Assembly (NCBI GenBank): GCA_965198865.1
Contig: CBDAQA010000025.1
Location: forward strand, 979,720 to 1,043,719
Reading direction: 5' to 3'
DNA from: CBDAQA01 sp965198865
GTDB taxonomy: Bacteria > Planctomycetota > Phycisphaerae > Tepidisphaerales > Tepidisphaeraceae
Length of the DNA stretch: 64,000 nucleotides
Part shown: positions 54,439 to 63,755 of the stretch, piece by piece
Layout of the letters: each line of letters starts with the position of its first letter
Position numbering within the stretch: the first letter of the stretch is position 1
Made by a program: the position numbers and the translations under genes
Notes under the pieces: model-generated
Told to the model about the DNA's origin: nothing
Database searches by the model: none
What the model saw: only the letters and a program-made list of their open reading frames with translations

Positions 54439-55407
54439 ATGGTTTCCCGCCCCATGCCCGTTTCCGTCATCATCCCGACGTATCGTCGTCCGGACCACTT
54501 GCGTCGGTGCCTAGACGCCTTGGCCGAGCAGCGACTACCGGCGGCCGAGGTGCTGGTCGTGGTCCGGCCGGACGACGAGGTGTCGCGGGCCGTCATCGAT
54601 GAAGCCGGCCGGGGCGGTGCCGCCCGGGCCGTGTTCGTCGACCAACCGGGCGTGATCGCGGCCATGAACGCCGGCTTGGCGGCGGCGACCGGCGACCTGG
54701 TTGCCCTGACCGACGACGACGCGGCCCCCTGGCCGGACTGGCTCGAGTGCGTGACCGGGCACTTCGCCGGCAACGACCGCGTGGGCGGCGTCGGTGGGCG
54801 TGACGTCCAGTACCGCGGCACCCCCCCCAGCCGAGTCGACGACGGGAGCGAGACGCGGCCCGGCGAACTGCAATGGTGGGGCCGCGTGATCGGCCAGCAC
54901 CATGCGGTCGCCCCCGGCCCACCACGGGAGGTAACGGTCCTGAAAGGGGTGAATTGCGCCTACCGGCGGGCGGTGCTCCAACAGGTCGGGGGGTTCGACT
55001 CACGTCTGATCGGCGGCGGGGCCCAAGCCCACTGGGAGCTAAGCCTAGGGTTGGCCGTGCGGGCACTGGGCTGGCGACTCGTCTTCGACCCGGCCATCGC
55101 GGTCGACCACTATCCGGCACCTCGGTTTGACGAGGACCAGCGGGGAGCGGTATACGCCGCGGCCCAGCGGAACACAGTCCACAATGAGACTCTTATTCTA
55201 GCGTCCCACTTCCCACTCGGCCGGCGGATAGTCTTTGCAGCTTGGGCTTACCTGATCGGCACGAGTGGATCGCCGGGTCTGGCCCAAGTTGCCCGGCTGG
55301 CGGCCCGCAGGGAGCCGCAGGTGTGCATTCGGTGGTTGGCGACAGTCCAGGGCCGTCTAACCGGATTCCGGGAGGCCGCTCGAATCCGGCGACTGAAACC
55401 AGATTAA
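54439..55407 (+). CDS. GT2-family glycosyltransferase
   Basis: The 322-residue GT-A protein starts five bases after the acyltransferase stop; a second ATG at 54454 would remove MVSRP. It contains PVSVIIPTYRRPDHLRRCLD, VLVVVRPDDEVSRAVI, ATGDLVALTDDDAAPWPDWL (DDD motif) and GGFDSRLIGGGAQAHWELSL (acceptor region). CAYRRAVLQQVGGFD is the usual block before it. The C-terminus has a hydrophobic stretch and a basic tail that suggest membrane association. It would add one sugar of the repeat unit. Confidence 0.87.
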   Translation: MVSRPMPVSVIIPTYRRPDHLRRCLDALAEQRLPAAEVLVVVRPDDEVSRAVIDEAGRGGAARAVFVDQPGVIAAMNAGLAAATGDLVALTDDDAAPWPDWLECVTGHFAGNDRVGGVGGRDVQYRGTPPSRVDDGSETRPGELQWWGRVIGQHHAVAPGPPREVTVLKGVNCAYRRAVLQQVGGFDSRLIGGGAQAHWELSLGLAVRALGWRLVFDPAIAVDHYPAPRFDEDQRGAVYAAAQRNTVHNETLILASHFPLGRRIVFAAWAYLIGTSGSPGLAQVARLAARREPQVCIRWLATVQGRLTGFREAARIRRLKPD

Positions 55408-55638
55408 TGTGGAACGAAATTCACACGGACGAAGGGCCTCAAAGGCAGAAGTCATAGACTGCCACTGAGCTGGCACCAGCGGCCATCGCGGAATGTGCCG
55501 CGGCCCTGAGATCCCGATACGACGGCCATCTCGGATCTCTGCGACGAAAGGGTCGCTCTCGGCTATTTGAGTTAGGGGGGTCGGCCGAGGGGTCGAATCC
55601 CACGACTGCAATCACTGCCGGAATACTCATCATAAGAT

Positions 55639-57264
55639 ATGCTCACGGACTCAACGGATTTGAATGGGAAGACGCTGCGAGCAGACCTCTGCGTGATTGG
55701 CAGCGGCGCAGCTGGCATCACTATCGCCCGCGAGTTCGTCGGGACCGGACGAGACGTAATCTTACTTGAGGCCGGCGGGGCTAGGTTCGGCGCGGCGGAT
55801 CAGGAGCCATACCGGAGCGAGGTGAGCGGGCTGCCTCATACGGGGATTCACGCCGGTCGTTCCAGAGTCATGGGGGGAACGACAACGCTGTGGGCAGGGC
55901 AGTGCCTGCCACTGTTGGAATGCGACTTCGCGGCCCGCGACTGGGTCCCTCTGAGCGGGTGGCCGATTAGCCGTGCCGCAGTCGCATCCTATTATCCTAA
56001 GGCTGAGCAGGTAATGCAGGTGCCGGCCGCAACGTATGATTCTGCCACTTGGCCGCAGGCTACTATGCCGGTGCTGCCGCCCGGATCACCGCTACGGTTG
56101 GCCTATTCGCAGTTCACCTCCCGTCCTAACTTCTGGGACAAGTACGGGGACGAGTTACGATCAGCGACAAACGTCCGGATCATCGCACACGCACATGTAG
56201 TCGAGTTACTCGCCGCTCCAACGGCCGACACAATTCGGGCCGTTCGCTGCAAGGGGCGTGGTGGAACGTCATTCGACGTCATAGCCACGACCGTTGTCGT
56301 CTGCTGCGGCGGAATCGAGTCAGCCCGCCTGCTGCTGGTGTCCGATTCGATTCAGCGGGCGGGAGTCGGGAACCGGCACGATGTGGTCGGCCGATACTTC
56401 CAAGATCACCCCGGAGTAGCCTTTCCGATTAATGTGCGAAAGCGGAGGGAGTTCTCTGCTCAATATGACGGGTTCAGCCGCCGTGGGGTCAAATACGCAG
56501 TGAAGATCTTGCCCGAAGAAGATTTTCAGCGACGAGAACGGATCTTGAATGTCGGAGCGGAAGTATTCTACACGGTTGGCGAGGACGACCCAATCACGGC
56601 CGCGAAAGTGATCCTCAAATCGCTTAGGCAATCGGAACTGCGGCCGAGAGTACCTCTTGCCCTGTGGCAAACGGTCGCGCGGCCGCACCGCGTCCTCCGG
56701 GCTGCTTGGCGGCACTACGTCACGCACCAGCCTGCGTCCGTGGGTAGTGGGCCACCGATGCTCGGGTGCGGCGTTGAGCAGGCGCCAAACCCAGACAGCC
56801 GGGTCACGTTATCGGAGCAGCGGGACTCGTTCGGAACTCGGCGCACGAAGCTTGAATGGCGTCTTACAGACGCTGAAACACGGTCGATCATGACCTTCGT
56901 TCGGCAGATTCAACAGACTTGGGAAGTCCAGGGACTGGCGACGGTCGACGTAGATTCCATTCCAATGATCGATCGAGACGCTGGCACCCACGGCGGATAT
57001 ATCGATGCGAATCATCATATGGGCACAACCCGCATGGGGACCGACCCAATGACAAGTGTCGTTGATACAGACCTGCGGGTCCATGGATATGACAACCTCT
57101 ACATCGCAAGCAGCAGCGTTTTCCCTACCGGGGGATGCTCCAACCCAACTCTGACCGTGCTGGCGTTGGCTCTGCGTTTATGCGATCGGCTCAAATCAGC
57201 ACCATGGAGCCGAGGAACAGCCACCCGTGCGGACGGTTCTGGGGTCAACACGGCCGGAGTTTGA
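55639..57264 (+). CDS. GMC-family FAD-dependent oxidoreductase
   Basis: The 541-residue protein has the FAD-binding start ADLCVIGSGAAGITIAREFV (GxGxxG, residues 15-34) and a downstream LLEAGGARFG. SRVMGGTTTLWAGQCLPL is the GMC signature region, VVVCCGGIESARLLLVS is the second FAD motif, and NHHMGTTRMGTDP with VFPTGGCSNPTLTVLALAL forms the C-terminal active site with catalytic His and Asn. Relatives oxidise sugars or alcohols. Placement within a polysaccharide locus, followed by an aldo/keto reductase, suggests joint redox conversion of a sugar, but the substrate is unproven. The gene is AT-richer than its neighbours. The 231 bp before it hold no gene that I can support. Confidence 0.88.
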   Translation: MLTDSTDLNGKTLRADLCVIGSGAAGITIAREFVGTGRDVILLEAGGARFGAADQEPYRSEVSGLPHTGIHAGRSRVMGGTTTLWAGQCLPLLECDFAARDWVPLSGWPISRAAVASYYPKAEQVMQVPAATYDSATWPQATMPVLPPGSPLRLAYSQFTSRPNFWDKYGDELRSATNVRIIAHAHVVELLAAPTADTIRAVRCKGRGGTSFDVIATTVVVCCGGIESARLLLVSDSIQRAGVGNRHDVVGRYFQDHPGVAFPINVRKRREFSAQYDGFSRRGVKYAVKILPEEDFQRRERILNVGAEVFYTVGEDDPITAAKVILKSLRQSELRPRVPLALWQTVARPHRVLRAAWRHYVTHQPASVGSGPPMLGCGVEQAPNPDSRVTLSEQRDSFGTRRTKLEWRLTDAETRSIMTFVRQIQQTWEVQGLATVDVDSIPMIDRDAGTHGGYIDANHHMGTTRMGTDPMTSVVDTDLRVHGYDNLYIASSSVFPTGGCSNPTLTVLALALRLCDRLKSAPWSRGTATRADGSGVNTAGV

Positions 57265-57271
57265 TAATCCA

Positions 57272-58276
57272 ATGTCGAACTCACCTGTGTTGAGGAACAC
57301 CGCCGCCACCCACATGCCGCTCGGCTTCGGCTGTAGTAATCTACTTGGGGACAAGACCCGAGCTGAAGGGTTCCGATTGCTGGCAGCGGCCCACGAGGCT
57401 GGCATTCGTCACTTCGACGTCGCCCGGTACTACGGCTACGGCGATGCCGAGAGTGTTGTCGGCGAGTTCCTGCAGACGGTTCCTCGGAACACGGTGACAG
57501 TCACGACTAAATTCGGCCTGCAGCCCATGCGAGCCGCTGGACCGTTGAAAGGTGCTGTCGCAGGCGTCCGCAGGATCATGCGGTCATCGCCCCTAGTCCG
57601 CCGGTTGGTCAGTCGCCACGCGCACCGGGTCGTACACCACGGGCGGTTCGACGTTGCGTCGGCTGCGACCAGCCTCGAGACAAGCCTACGGGCGCTGCGT
57701 ACGGATTACGTCGATGTGTTATTGTTGCACGAGCCGACCGTCGAAGACTGCACGTCCGGACTGCTCGATTTTTTATCTGACGTCCAAGATCGTGGCCGCA
57801 TTCGAGCTTATGGGATCGGGGCGGCGTTCGTTCAAACTGTCGAAATTCTCGCCGGTGCCCCGCAGTTTCCGGTCGTCATTCAGTTCGACTCCAATGTCCT
57901 CGACAGACGGGTAGAACAGGTAAGAGCCCTTGCCCCGCCGGATGGTGTAACGGTCGACGACCGAACGATCATTACTCATGGCAGCTTGGCCGCGATTAGT
58001 CCGCTGCTGGAACGCCTTCGCCAGGACGTTCGCTTCCGCGACGCGGCGAATGACCTGCTGCAGTGCGACGCCGCCGTGCCGGGCCACCTGGCCGGGGCCT
58101 TGCTCGCCGGTGCCGTCCGAGCCAACCCCGGCGGCCTGGTCCTGTTCCGTTCGGCCAAGGCGGCACGCATCGGCGACAACGTCCGGGCGGTCGACGGGCG
58201 GTTCACCGGCGAGCAACTCGACCGCTTTGCGTCGCTCTGCCGGCCGGTGGGAGGAACGGAACCGATGCCCGGGTGA
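57272..58276 (+). CDS. Aldo/keto reductase family protein
   Basis: ATG 57272, 7 bp after the GMC gene, gives 334 residues of a TIM-barrel reductase: MPLGFGCSNLLGD, AAHEAGIRHFDVARYYGYGD with the catalytic Asp and Tyr, VTVTTKFGLQP with the catalytic Lys, and LRTDYVDVLLLHEPTVED with the active-site His. The C-terminal NADPH-binding part is shorter than usual but has VLFRSAKAARIGDNVRAV. It probably acts with the GMC enzyme on the same sugar. The 290 bp after it (58277-58566) contain no supported gene; the next glycosyltransferase starts at 58567. Confidence 0.87.
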   Translation: MSNSPVLRNTAATHMPLGFGCSNLLGDKTRAEGFRLLAAAHEAGIRHFDVARYYGYGDAESVVGEFLQTVPRNTVTVTTKFGLQPMRAAGPLKGAVAGVRRIMRSSPLVRRLVSRHAHRVVHHGRFDVASAATSLETSLRALRTDYVDVLLLHEPTVEDCTSGLLDFLSDVQDRGRIRAYGIGAAFVQTVEILAGAPQFPVVIQFDSNVLDRRVEQVRALAPPDGVTVDDRTIITHGSLAAISPLLERLRQDVRFRDAANDLLQCDAAVPGHLAGALLAGAVRANPGGLVLFRSAKAARIGDNVRAVDGRFTGEQLDRFASLCRPVGGTEPMPG

Positions 58277-58566
58277 GTCCCGACCGCCGGGCGGCCGAGC
58301 ACGGTCGGTGGTCGAGGGCAGGTCGGCTGGGGAGCGGCTAGTCGGAGCCAAGTGTCGCCGGCGACGGCCGGGCGGCCGCGGTTCGACCGTCGGCCCGGAG
58401 TCTGAACCGGTGACCCCGATAGCTCACACGCGTCGTGCCGGGTATCTATGCGGCGTTCGCGGCGGGTGCATGCGAACCGTTCTGATCGAACGGGGCTCGA
58501 TTGGCGACTCCGTCGCGTACGACCGACGGGGCCGGTATCGCGGTAGCACTGCGGGAAGTTTGACCT

Positions 58567-59790
58567 ATGCAAACGGATTTCCAGGCGGTGGGCATCGCCG
58601 CTCCGGTGGCGGCTCCTCGGGCGGCCGGTTCGGCCGCCGAGCTCAAGGTTTTACAATTGGGAGCCGAGTGGTTTCCAGAGCGGGGTGGCGGGTTGAACCG
58701 TTTCTTCCACGAGCTGCTCCGGGTGCTGCCGACCACCCGGGTTGAATGTCGGGGGTTCGTGGCCGGCACGCCGGAGAAGTGGCCTCGGGACGACGGTGCC
58801 CAACCGCAGGCCTTCGCGGCCATGACGACGTCGCTCCCACGGCGTTGGCTTGCCGAACGCCGGGTCATCGCCGACGCGATCGCGACTGAACGCTTCGACC
58901 TGGCCGTCTCGCATTTCGCGATGTACGCGTTCCCGGTGCTGAACGCCCTGACGTCGCCGCAACCTTTGGTCGTCCACTTCCACGGGCCTTGGGCACAGGA
59001 GTCGCGGGCGGAGGGCGGGCGATGGCTGGCATGCGCGGCCAAGGCGGCGATCGAACGCGCCGTGTACCGGCGGGCGTCCCGCATCATCGTCCTCTCGGCA
59101 CCGTTCAAACAGGTCCTGGTTCGGGACTGCGGCGTCCAGCCCGACCGGATCCGCGTCGTACCCGGCGGGGTCAACTGCGACCGGTTCGGAGTGCCCGAGT
59201 CGCGGGCAGAAGCCCGGGCGAAGCTCGGGTGGCCCGGCGGCCGACCGGTCGTGCTTTCGGTTCGGCGGCTCGCCCGACGGATGGGACTGGAGAACCTGGT
59301 CGAGGCGGCCGACGTTGTCCGCCGGGCGATCCCGGACGTGTTAGTCTACATCGCCGGCGGTGGCGGGCAGCGGGAACCGCTGGAAGAGGCGATCCGCCAC
59401 CGGGGGTTGGGCTCGACCGTCCGGCTGCTCGGATTCGTGCCCGACAACCTGCTGCCGCTGGCCTACCGGGCGGCCGATCTCACGGTCGTCCCGTCGATCT
59501 CGTTGGAAGGGTTCGGACTTGTCGCCGGCGAGTCGTTAGCGGCCGGCACCCCCGTGTTGGCGACGCCGATCGGTGGGTTGGTTGACCTGCTCGGGCCGCT
59601 GTCGGAGCGCCTGCTCTTCACGGGCACTAGGGCGGCGGACATCGCAGCCGGGCTCGGGGCAGCGCTCGCCGACCCGTCCGCCCTGCCCGGGGCGGCCGAG
59701 TGCGCCGCCTACGCCCGCCGGCGGTTTGACTGGCGTGTCGTCGCTGCCGGCATTGCCGACGTGTACCGAGACGCGGTGCGGCAACCCTGA
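58567..59790 (+). CDS. GT4-family glycosyltransferase
   Basis: The 407-residue GT-B enzyme has a 25-residue polar lead, then LKVLQLGAEWFPERGGGLNR, VVHFHGPWAQESRAEGG, ASRIIVLSAPFKQVLVRDCG and VVPGGVNCDRFGVPES; the donor domain shows VVLSVRRLARRMGLENLVEA, VRLLGFVPDNLLPLAYRAAD and SLEGFGLVAGESLAAGTPVL with the EX7E glutamates. It is the last intact plus-strand glycosyltransferase in the locus. It converges with the minus-strand acyltransferase, 126 bp away. Confidence 0.87.
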   Translation: MQTDFQAVGIAAPVAAPRAAGSAAELKVLQLGAEWFPERGGGLNRFFHELLRVLPTTRVECRGFVAGTPEKWPRDDGAQPQAFAAMTTSLPRRWLAERRVIADAIATERFDLAVSHFAMYAFPVLNALTSPQPLVVHFHGPWAQESRAEGGRWLACAAKAAIERAVYRRASRIIVLSAPFKQVLVRDCGVQPDRIRVVPGGVNCDRFGVPESRAEARAKLGWPGGRPVVLSVRRLARRMGLENLVEAADVVRRAIPDVLVYIAGGGGQREPLEEAIRHRGLGSTVRLLGFVPDNLLPLAYRAADLTVVPSISLEGFGLVAGESLAAGTPVLATPIGGLVDLLGPLSERLLFTGTRAADIAAGLGAALADPSALPGAAECAAYARRRFDWRVVAAGIADVYRDAVRQP

Positions 59791-59916
59791 TGTCGCGGTC
59801 GTCCCGCTCGGTCCCGTCGGGTCAGATCACGCGGGCGCAACCGAACCTTGGGATCCGGGAACCCAGAGTCCGCGTGCCGTCCGGAACGCCGGCCCGCTTC
59901 GATGTGCACCACCGCC

Positions 59917-60996
59917 TCATCGAACCAGCCTTGCGAGGCCGCACCGGCCCAGCCCGACCGAGACGAGCACGGCCACGGCCGTGACCGCCACGGCGATCGC
60001 GACTGGGACGACCAGGGCTCCCGCGGAGGCGACCGCTGACGTGCCGCCGGCGGCGAGGGATGGGAGGAGGCGGCCGGCCACCTCGACGACGAGCGGGTTC
60101 AGGCAGAACACGCCGAGGGAGTACCGGCCGGCTAAGGCGACTAGTCGTGCGATGGCACCGGGCAGGGCGTCGGCAGTGGTGGCTAGGCCGGCGAACACGA
60201 CCGGCGCGAGCAGGACGACCAATGGGTTCTGGTACGGCGTGGGGCCCGTCAACCGCTCGTGCGACAGGCCCGGCGCGACAGCCAGCAATACCGTGCAGCC
60301 GATCACGACACCGACACCGACCACCGCGCTCACCGGCGCAGCGAGCCGGCCCTTCCACCGGCCGGTCAGCCACACGCCCAGCAGCAGGTCGGGAACCCAG
60401 AAGATCACCGGCCGGTCGTCGAGCAGCTTGCCGGCCGTCGTCCCGTGCCACGCGTGTACGCGGCCCACGGCGATCGTCCAGACGAGCAGCAGGCCGAATG
60501 AGGCGACGACCCAGGCCCGGCGGATGCAGATCACCCCGGCCAGTGGGAGGATAAATGCCGCCTGGATCAAGATCACGAAGTAGTACTGCCCGGACCACCC
60601 GTAGCCGGCGAAGTCCCGCGTGATGATCTTCATCGGGTGACCGCCGCGCCAGCCACGATGGGCGAGGAAGTAGACCAAGGTCCAAGCGACGAACGGGACC
60701 CACAGGCGGAGGCTGCGGTGCCCGACCTGCGCCCAGTAAGGAAGCGGGCCCGTCCTAGGCGGACGGGCGGCGAAGAAGCCGGCTAAGATGATGAACACCG
60801 GCACGCACCAGCCGAACCCCGCGCCGGACAAGAGGGGCGGTCGCCCAAGGTCCACGACGTTCGACGAGTGGATGTAGACCACGCCGAAGACGGCCAAGCC
60901 GCGCATGACGTCGGCCCGTCGGTCACGCCCTACCGTGGCCGGCACGGCCAGGTTGTAAACCGGCCCCGCCGACGTCCGATTGACCTGGGTCGACAT
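59917..60996 (-). CDS. Acyltransferase-3 family protein
   Basis: ATG 60996 gives 359 residues with about ten hydrophobic helices. RRADVMRGLAVFGVVYIHSS is the first-helix motif with Arg and His, VPVFIILAGFFAARPPRTG the second, and SLRLWVPFVAWTLVYFLAH the third. The C-terminus is a long hydrophobic region (VVPVAIAVAVTAVAVLVSVG). It is the only intact minus-strand gene of the polysaccharide region and is divergent from the dead gmd gene at 61128, so it has its own promoter. Acyl donor and target are unknown. Confidence 0.85.
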   Translation of the reverse strand: MSTQVNRTSAGPVYNLAVPATVGRDRRADVMRGLAVFGVVYIHSSNVVDLGRPPLLSGAGFGWCVPVFIILAGFFAARPPRTGPLPYWAQVGHRSLRLWVPFVAWTLVYFLAHRGWRGGHPMKIITRDFAGYGWSGQYYFVILIQAAFILPLAGVICIRRAWVVASFGLLLVWTIAVGRVHAWHGTTAGKLLDDRPVIFWVPDLLLGVWLTGRWKGRLAAPVSAVVGVGVVIGCTVLLAVAPGLSHERLTGPTPYQNPLVVLLAPVVFAGLATTADALPGAIARLVALAGRYSLGVFCLNPLVVEVAGRLLPSLAAGGTSAVASAGALVVPVAIAVAVTAVAVLVSVGLGRCGLARLVR

Positions 60997-61611
60997 GGCG
61001 GCGATGTTACCCGGCGGCTGGACCCGTTCCAACCGGGGAACGGTCGGCCGGCGGGTGCGGCTGGTGGGACGTAGTCGCGAGCGTAGCGGCTGACGCCCAC
61101 CGCGATGCTGTGCTACGTTGAGGAGCCATGGCAAAACGGAGAGCATTGATCACAGGGGTACAGGTCAAGACGGCAGCTACTTGGCCGATTTGCTACTTGG
61201 AAATGGGTTTGAGGTTCATGCAATCGTCTGCCGGGCGGCTCTGGAAGATCCGGAACATCGCATGAGCCGTGTTAAGCACTTGGCAGATAGCATCACTTTT
61301 CATTCGGCGTCGTTGGAGAGCTACCCTAGCCACTTCCGCGCAGTTCAGAAAATTCAACCGAACGAGTTTTAGCACTCGGCTGCCCAGAGCTTTGTCAGCT
61401 ACTCCTTCGGGGACGAGTTCAGCACGCTCAACGCGAACATCAATGGGACGCATTATGCCCTTTCGGCAACGCGAGGGTGTGCACCCAGCTGCCGCTTTTA
61501 TTTCGCCGCCAGCAGCGAAATGTTTGGTAAGGTTGGGCACGTTCCGCAGACTGAAGAGACGCCTTTCCATCCCCGCTCGGCCTATGGGATTAGCACTACA
61601 GCGCGGGTTTG

Positions 61612-62846
61612 GGTCGTGCCCCTCTCAAACTGCGTGGCGTATGGCGGGCCACGATAGCCACTCGGCCAACGTCCATACGTGATCGGTCAGCCCTGCCGAC
61701 ATGGCGGGCGTCCGGTCGGACCAGCGACGACGGCCGCGGCCGTTGACGACCTTGGCGCGCAGCGTCCGTACTGGCCAGCAGAAGTTGTAGCTGTAGAGCG
61801 TGAAGTACCCGACCGCCTCGTGCACGTCCCAGTCCTTGCTGAAGCAGCACGTCTTCCGCACCTTCCTCGCGTTGCGGTTCCGGTCCGTGCCGTTCTGCCG
61901 CTCGATCCGGCTGGTGCTGACCGTGAACCCGCCCAGCGCGGCGGCGATGGCCGAGGCGACGCCGAACACGATCACCAGGGCAACGCCGACCACCCGGCCC
62001 TTGGACCGCGTCTTGTGCACGGTCGCGAAGTTCAGCCCGTCGGGCGGCACCAGCCGGGCCTTGGTGGCGGGCCGGCCCGGCCTGCCGGTCCGCCCGTGGA
62101 CCACCGGCGTGCCGTAGGCGTTCAGGATCGCCTGCCGGTACGGGGCGTACTCGTCGGTGGTGATCAGCCGGGGCCCGCGGCCGCCCATCCGCCGCTTCAC
62201 GTCGTCCACCAACTCCTGCACGTGCCCGGCCGACCGCTTGCCGGGCACGGTGCACAGGACCAGCCGGTGCTCGGCGTCGATCGCCATGTGGTCCCAGTTG
62301 TCGCCCCGCCGGGCGTGGGCGGGGTTGTCAGGGTCGCAGTTCTTCTCCTTCATCCGGACGAACGACCACTTCTCGTCCAACTGCACGTCGCGGGTCTCGG
62401 GGGGAAAAGGCCACGAGCTCGTCGTGGAGGTCCCGGGCGTGGTCGCCCGCCAGCTGCGCGTGGCGGATCACCGTGTCCTCCTTCACCTTCACCAGCCGGC
62501 CGGTCTTGCGCATCCCGACGCCTTCGGTGACGTGTTCCAGGATCGACACCACCGTCGCCTCGGGCAGGTGGGCGCGGAAGAACACGGTCCCCTTCCGCTC
62601 GGAGAACCGCGCCTGGCACCGCCGGCACCGCAGCAGGCGGTTGCTCTGGCCCGACCGGCCGCACACGAACAGGTTGCCCGCCCCGCGCTTGCCGTGCGCG
62701 TCGCACTTGGCATTCAGACAACAGAAACGGTTGAGGTCATCCATGACCCTTTCTCCGGCTGAGACGCGCCGGTCGGTTCCGAATTCGACTGTAACCCATG
62801 GTGCCGCCGCATCGCCAGCCAATCACACTTTCCAGGGGGCACGACC
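61612..62846 (-). mobile_element. IS1-type insertion sequence with 8-bp target duplication
   Basis: The ends are GGTCGTGCCCC and (complement of the right end) GGTCGTGCCCC, and CGGGTTTG is duplicated exactly at 61604-61611 and 62847-62854. The GGT terminus and 8-bp duplication suit IS1 (usually 8-9 bp). The element is nested in the 90-bp MITE-like sequence. Confidence 0.9.
61625..62744 (-). CDS. IS1-type transposase in two overlapping frames
   Basis: Frame A starts at ATG 62744 after GGAGAAAGGG: MDDLNRFCCLNAKCDAHGKR and LLRCRRCQARFSERKGTVFF, a zinc-finger domain, and TGRLVKVKEDTVIRHAQLAG, a helix-turn-helix. Frame B ends at 61625: QLDEKWSFVRMKEKNC (first Asp), LITTDEYAPYRQAIL (second Asp), SRIERQNGTDRNRNARKVRK and HEAVGYFTLYSYNF, close to IS1 InsB. 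They overlap near 62328-62386, where TTTTCCCCCC precedes CGAGAC; joining them needs a +1 shift. IS1 itself uses -1 slippage, so here the C run may be either a programmed +1 site or a one-base insertion. Confidence 0.75.
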
Positions 62847-63453
62847 CGGGTTTGGTCGTAAGTCCTTATTCCGAGTCGCCGGCACCCTGCCCGGGAGCCT
62901 AAAAACCGCGATCCCGCGCTGTAGTGTTAGCAAGGTCTCCGGTTTTGATCTGACGAGGAACTACTGTGAGGCGTATGGACTGCCCGCAACCAGCGGTATC
63001 CTATATAACCACGAGTCTCCCCACCGCGGCTTTGAGTTTGTTACGCGCAAGATCACGAATCGCGCGGCGATGATTAAGCTCGGTTTAGCCGACGAACTCC
63101 GCTTTGGATATTTAGACGCCAAGCGCGATTGAGGGCATGCCAAGGAATACGTTCGAGCGATGTGGCTGATGGTCTAGCAGGGAGTGCCCGGGGACTATGT
63201 GGCTACGACCGGTCGGACCCATAGCGTTCGTAAGTTTTGCAAGCACGCTTTTGGAGGCCTTGATCTGGACTATGAAAAATACGTGAAGGTCGACCCTCAA
63301 TTTTATCGCCCTGCTGAGGTAGAGGTGCTTCAGGGCGACGCTTCGAAAGCGAAACGTGTACTAGGCTGGGAACGGACAATTGGCTTGGCAGAGATCATTC
63401 GGGAGATGGTCACTACTGACATGGCCCGATTATGCCGGCTTGGTCTGAACTAG

Positions 63454-63755
63454 AAAGGCAGATTCCTACGGACGCTGGCTGGAAGCTCATCATTCGGGAC
63501 AATCCGTTTGCCGAGTACGAAATCTGACCGCCAATGTTGGCTACAATTCACGCCCTCCCCATTTGGGCCGCCTCTGGCGGCCCTCTCCGTTTGTATCTGG
63601 GCTGAGGTCCACCGGATCTCTTCAAAATCGCCGAACGGCTGCGGAGACCACTGTTAGCGACGGCGGTCGGGCGACACCATGTGTTAGGTTTCCAGACACC
63701 GGACGCACAGCGCACAACGCTTGGTCCGTCAATCGCACTGCGCCTGCTGTGTCTT
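63454..63755. other. Noncoding stretch with a strong hairpin
   Basis: No gene is supported. GGGCCGCC (63565-63572) and GGCGGCCC (63576-63583) form a perfect 8-bp stem with a 3-base loop, followed by CTCTCCGTTTG; it could end transcription of the polysaccharide locus although the T-tract is poor. Confidence 0.5.

Larger units (their letters stand above)
61594..62926. mobile_element. 90-bp MITE-like element carrying an IS1-type insertion
   Basis: Perfect inverted ends CACTACAGCGCGGG (61594-61607) and CCCGCGCTGTAGTG (62913-62926) interrupt gmd at an ATT AGC codon pair and are flanked by TTAG on both sides. Removing the inner IS and one copy of its 8-bp duplication leaves only 90 bp with no coding potential, the form of a MITE. 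No full-length relative with these ends is seen in the window. Confidence 0.75.
61128..63453 (+). pseudogene. gmd: GDP-mannose 4,6-dehydratase, decayed and split by nested elements
   Basis: ATG 61128 follows AGGAG. After MAKRRALITG a base is missing, then the frame gives TGQDGSYLADLLLGNGFEVH. A TAG at 61370 replaces Tyr in FYHLAAQ; SFVSYSFGDEFSTLNANI, FYFAASSEMFGKVGHVPQTE and SAYGIS follow up to 61593. After the insertion the gene resumes at 62927 with KVSGFDLTRNYCEAYGL, SGILYNHESPHRGFEFVTRK and GYLDAKRD, meets stops near 63130 and 63174, and ends DYEKYVKVDPQFYRPAEVEV to 63453. These are GMD blocks in correct order. The enzyme made GDP-4-keto-6-deoxymannose for fucose- or rhamnose-type sugars; that supply is now lost here. 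Confidence 0.92.

Noticed and set aside
61118..61682. Independent short genes before the IS1-type element
   Set aside because: The frames are pieces of the decayed gmd gene, as shown by GMD motifs continuing through the breaks.
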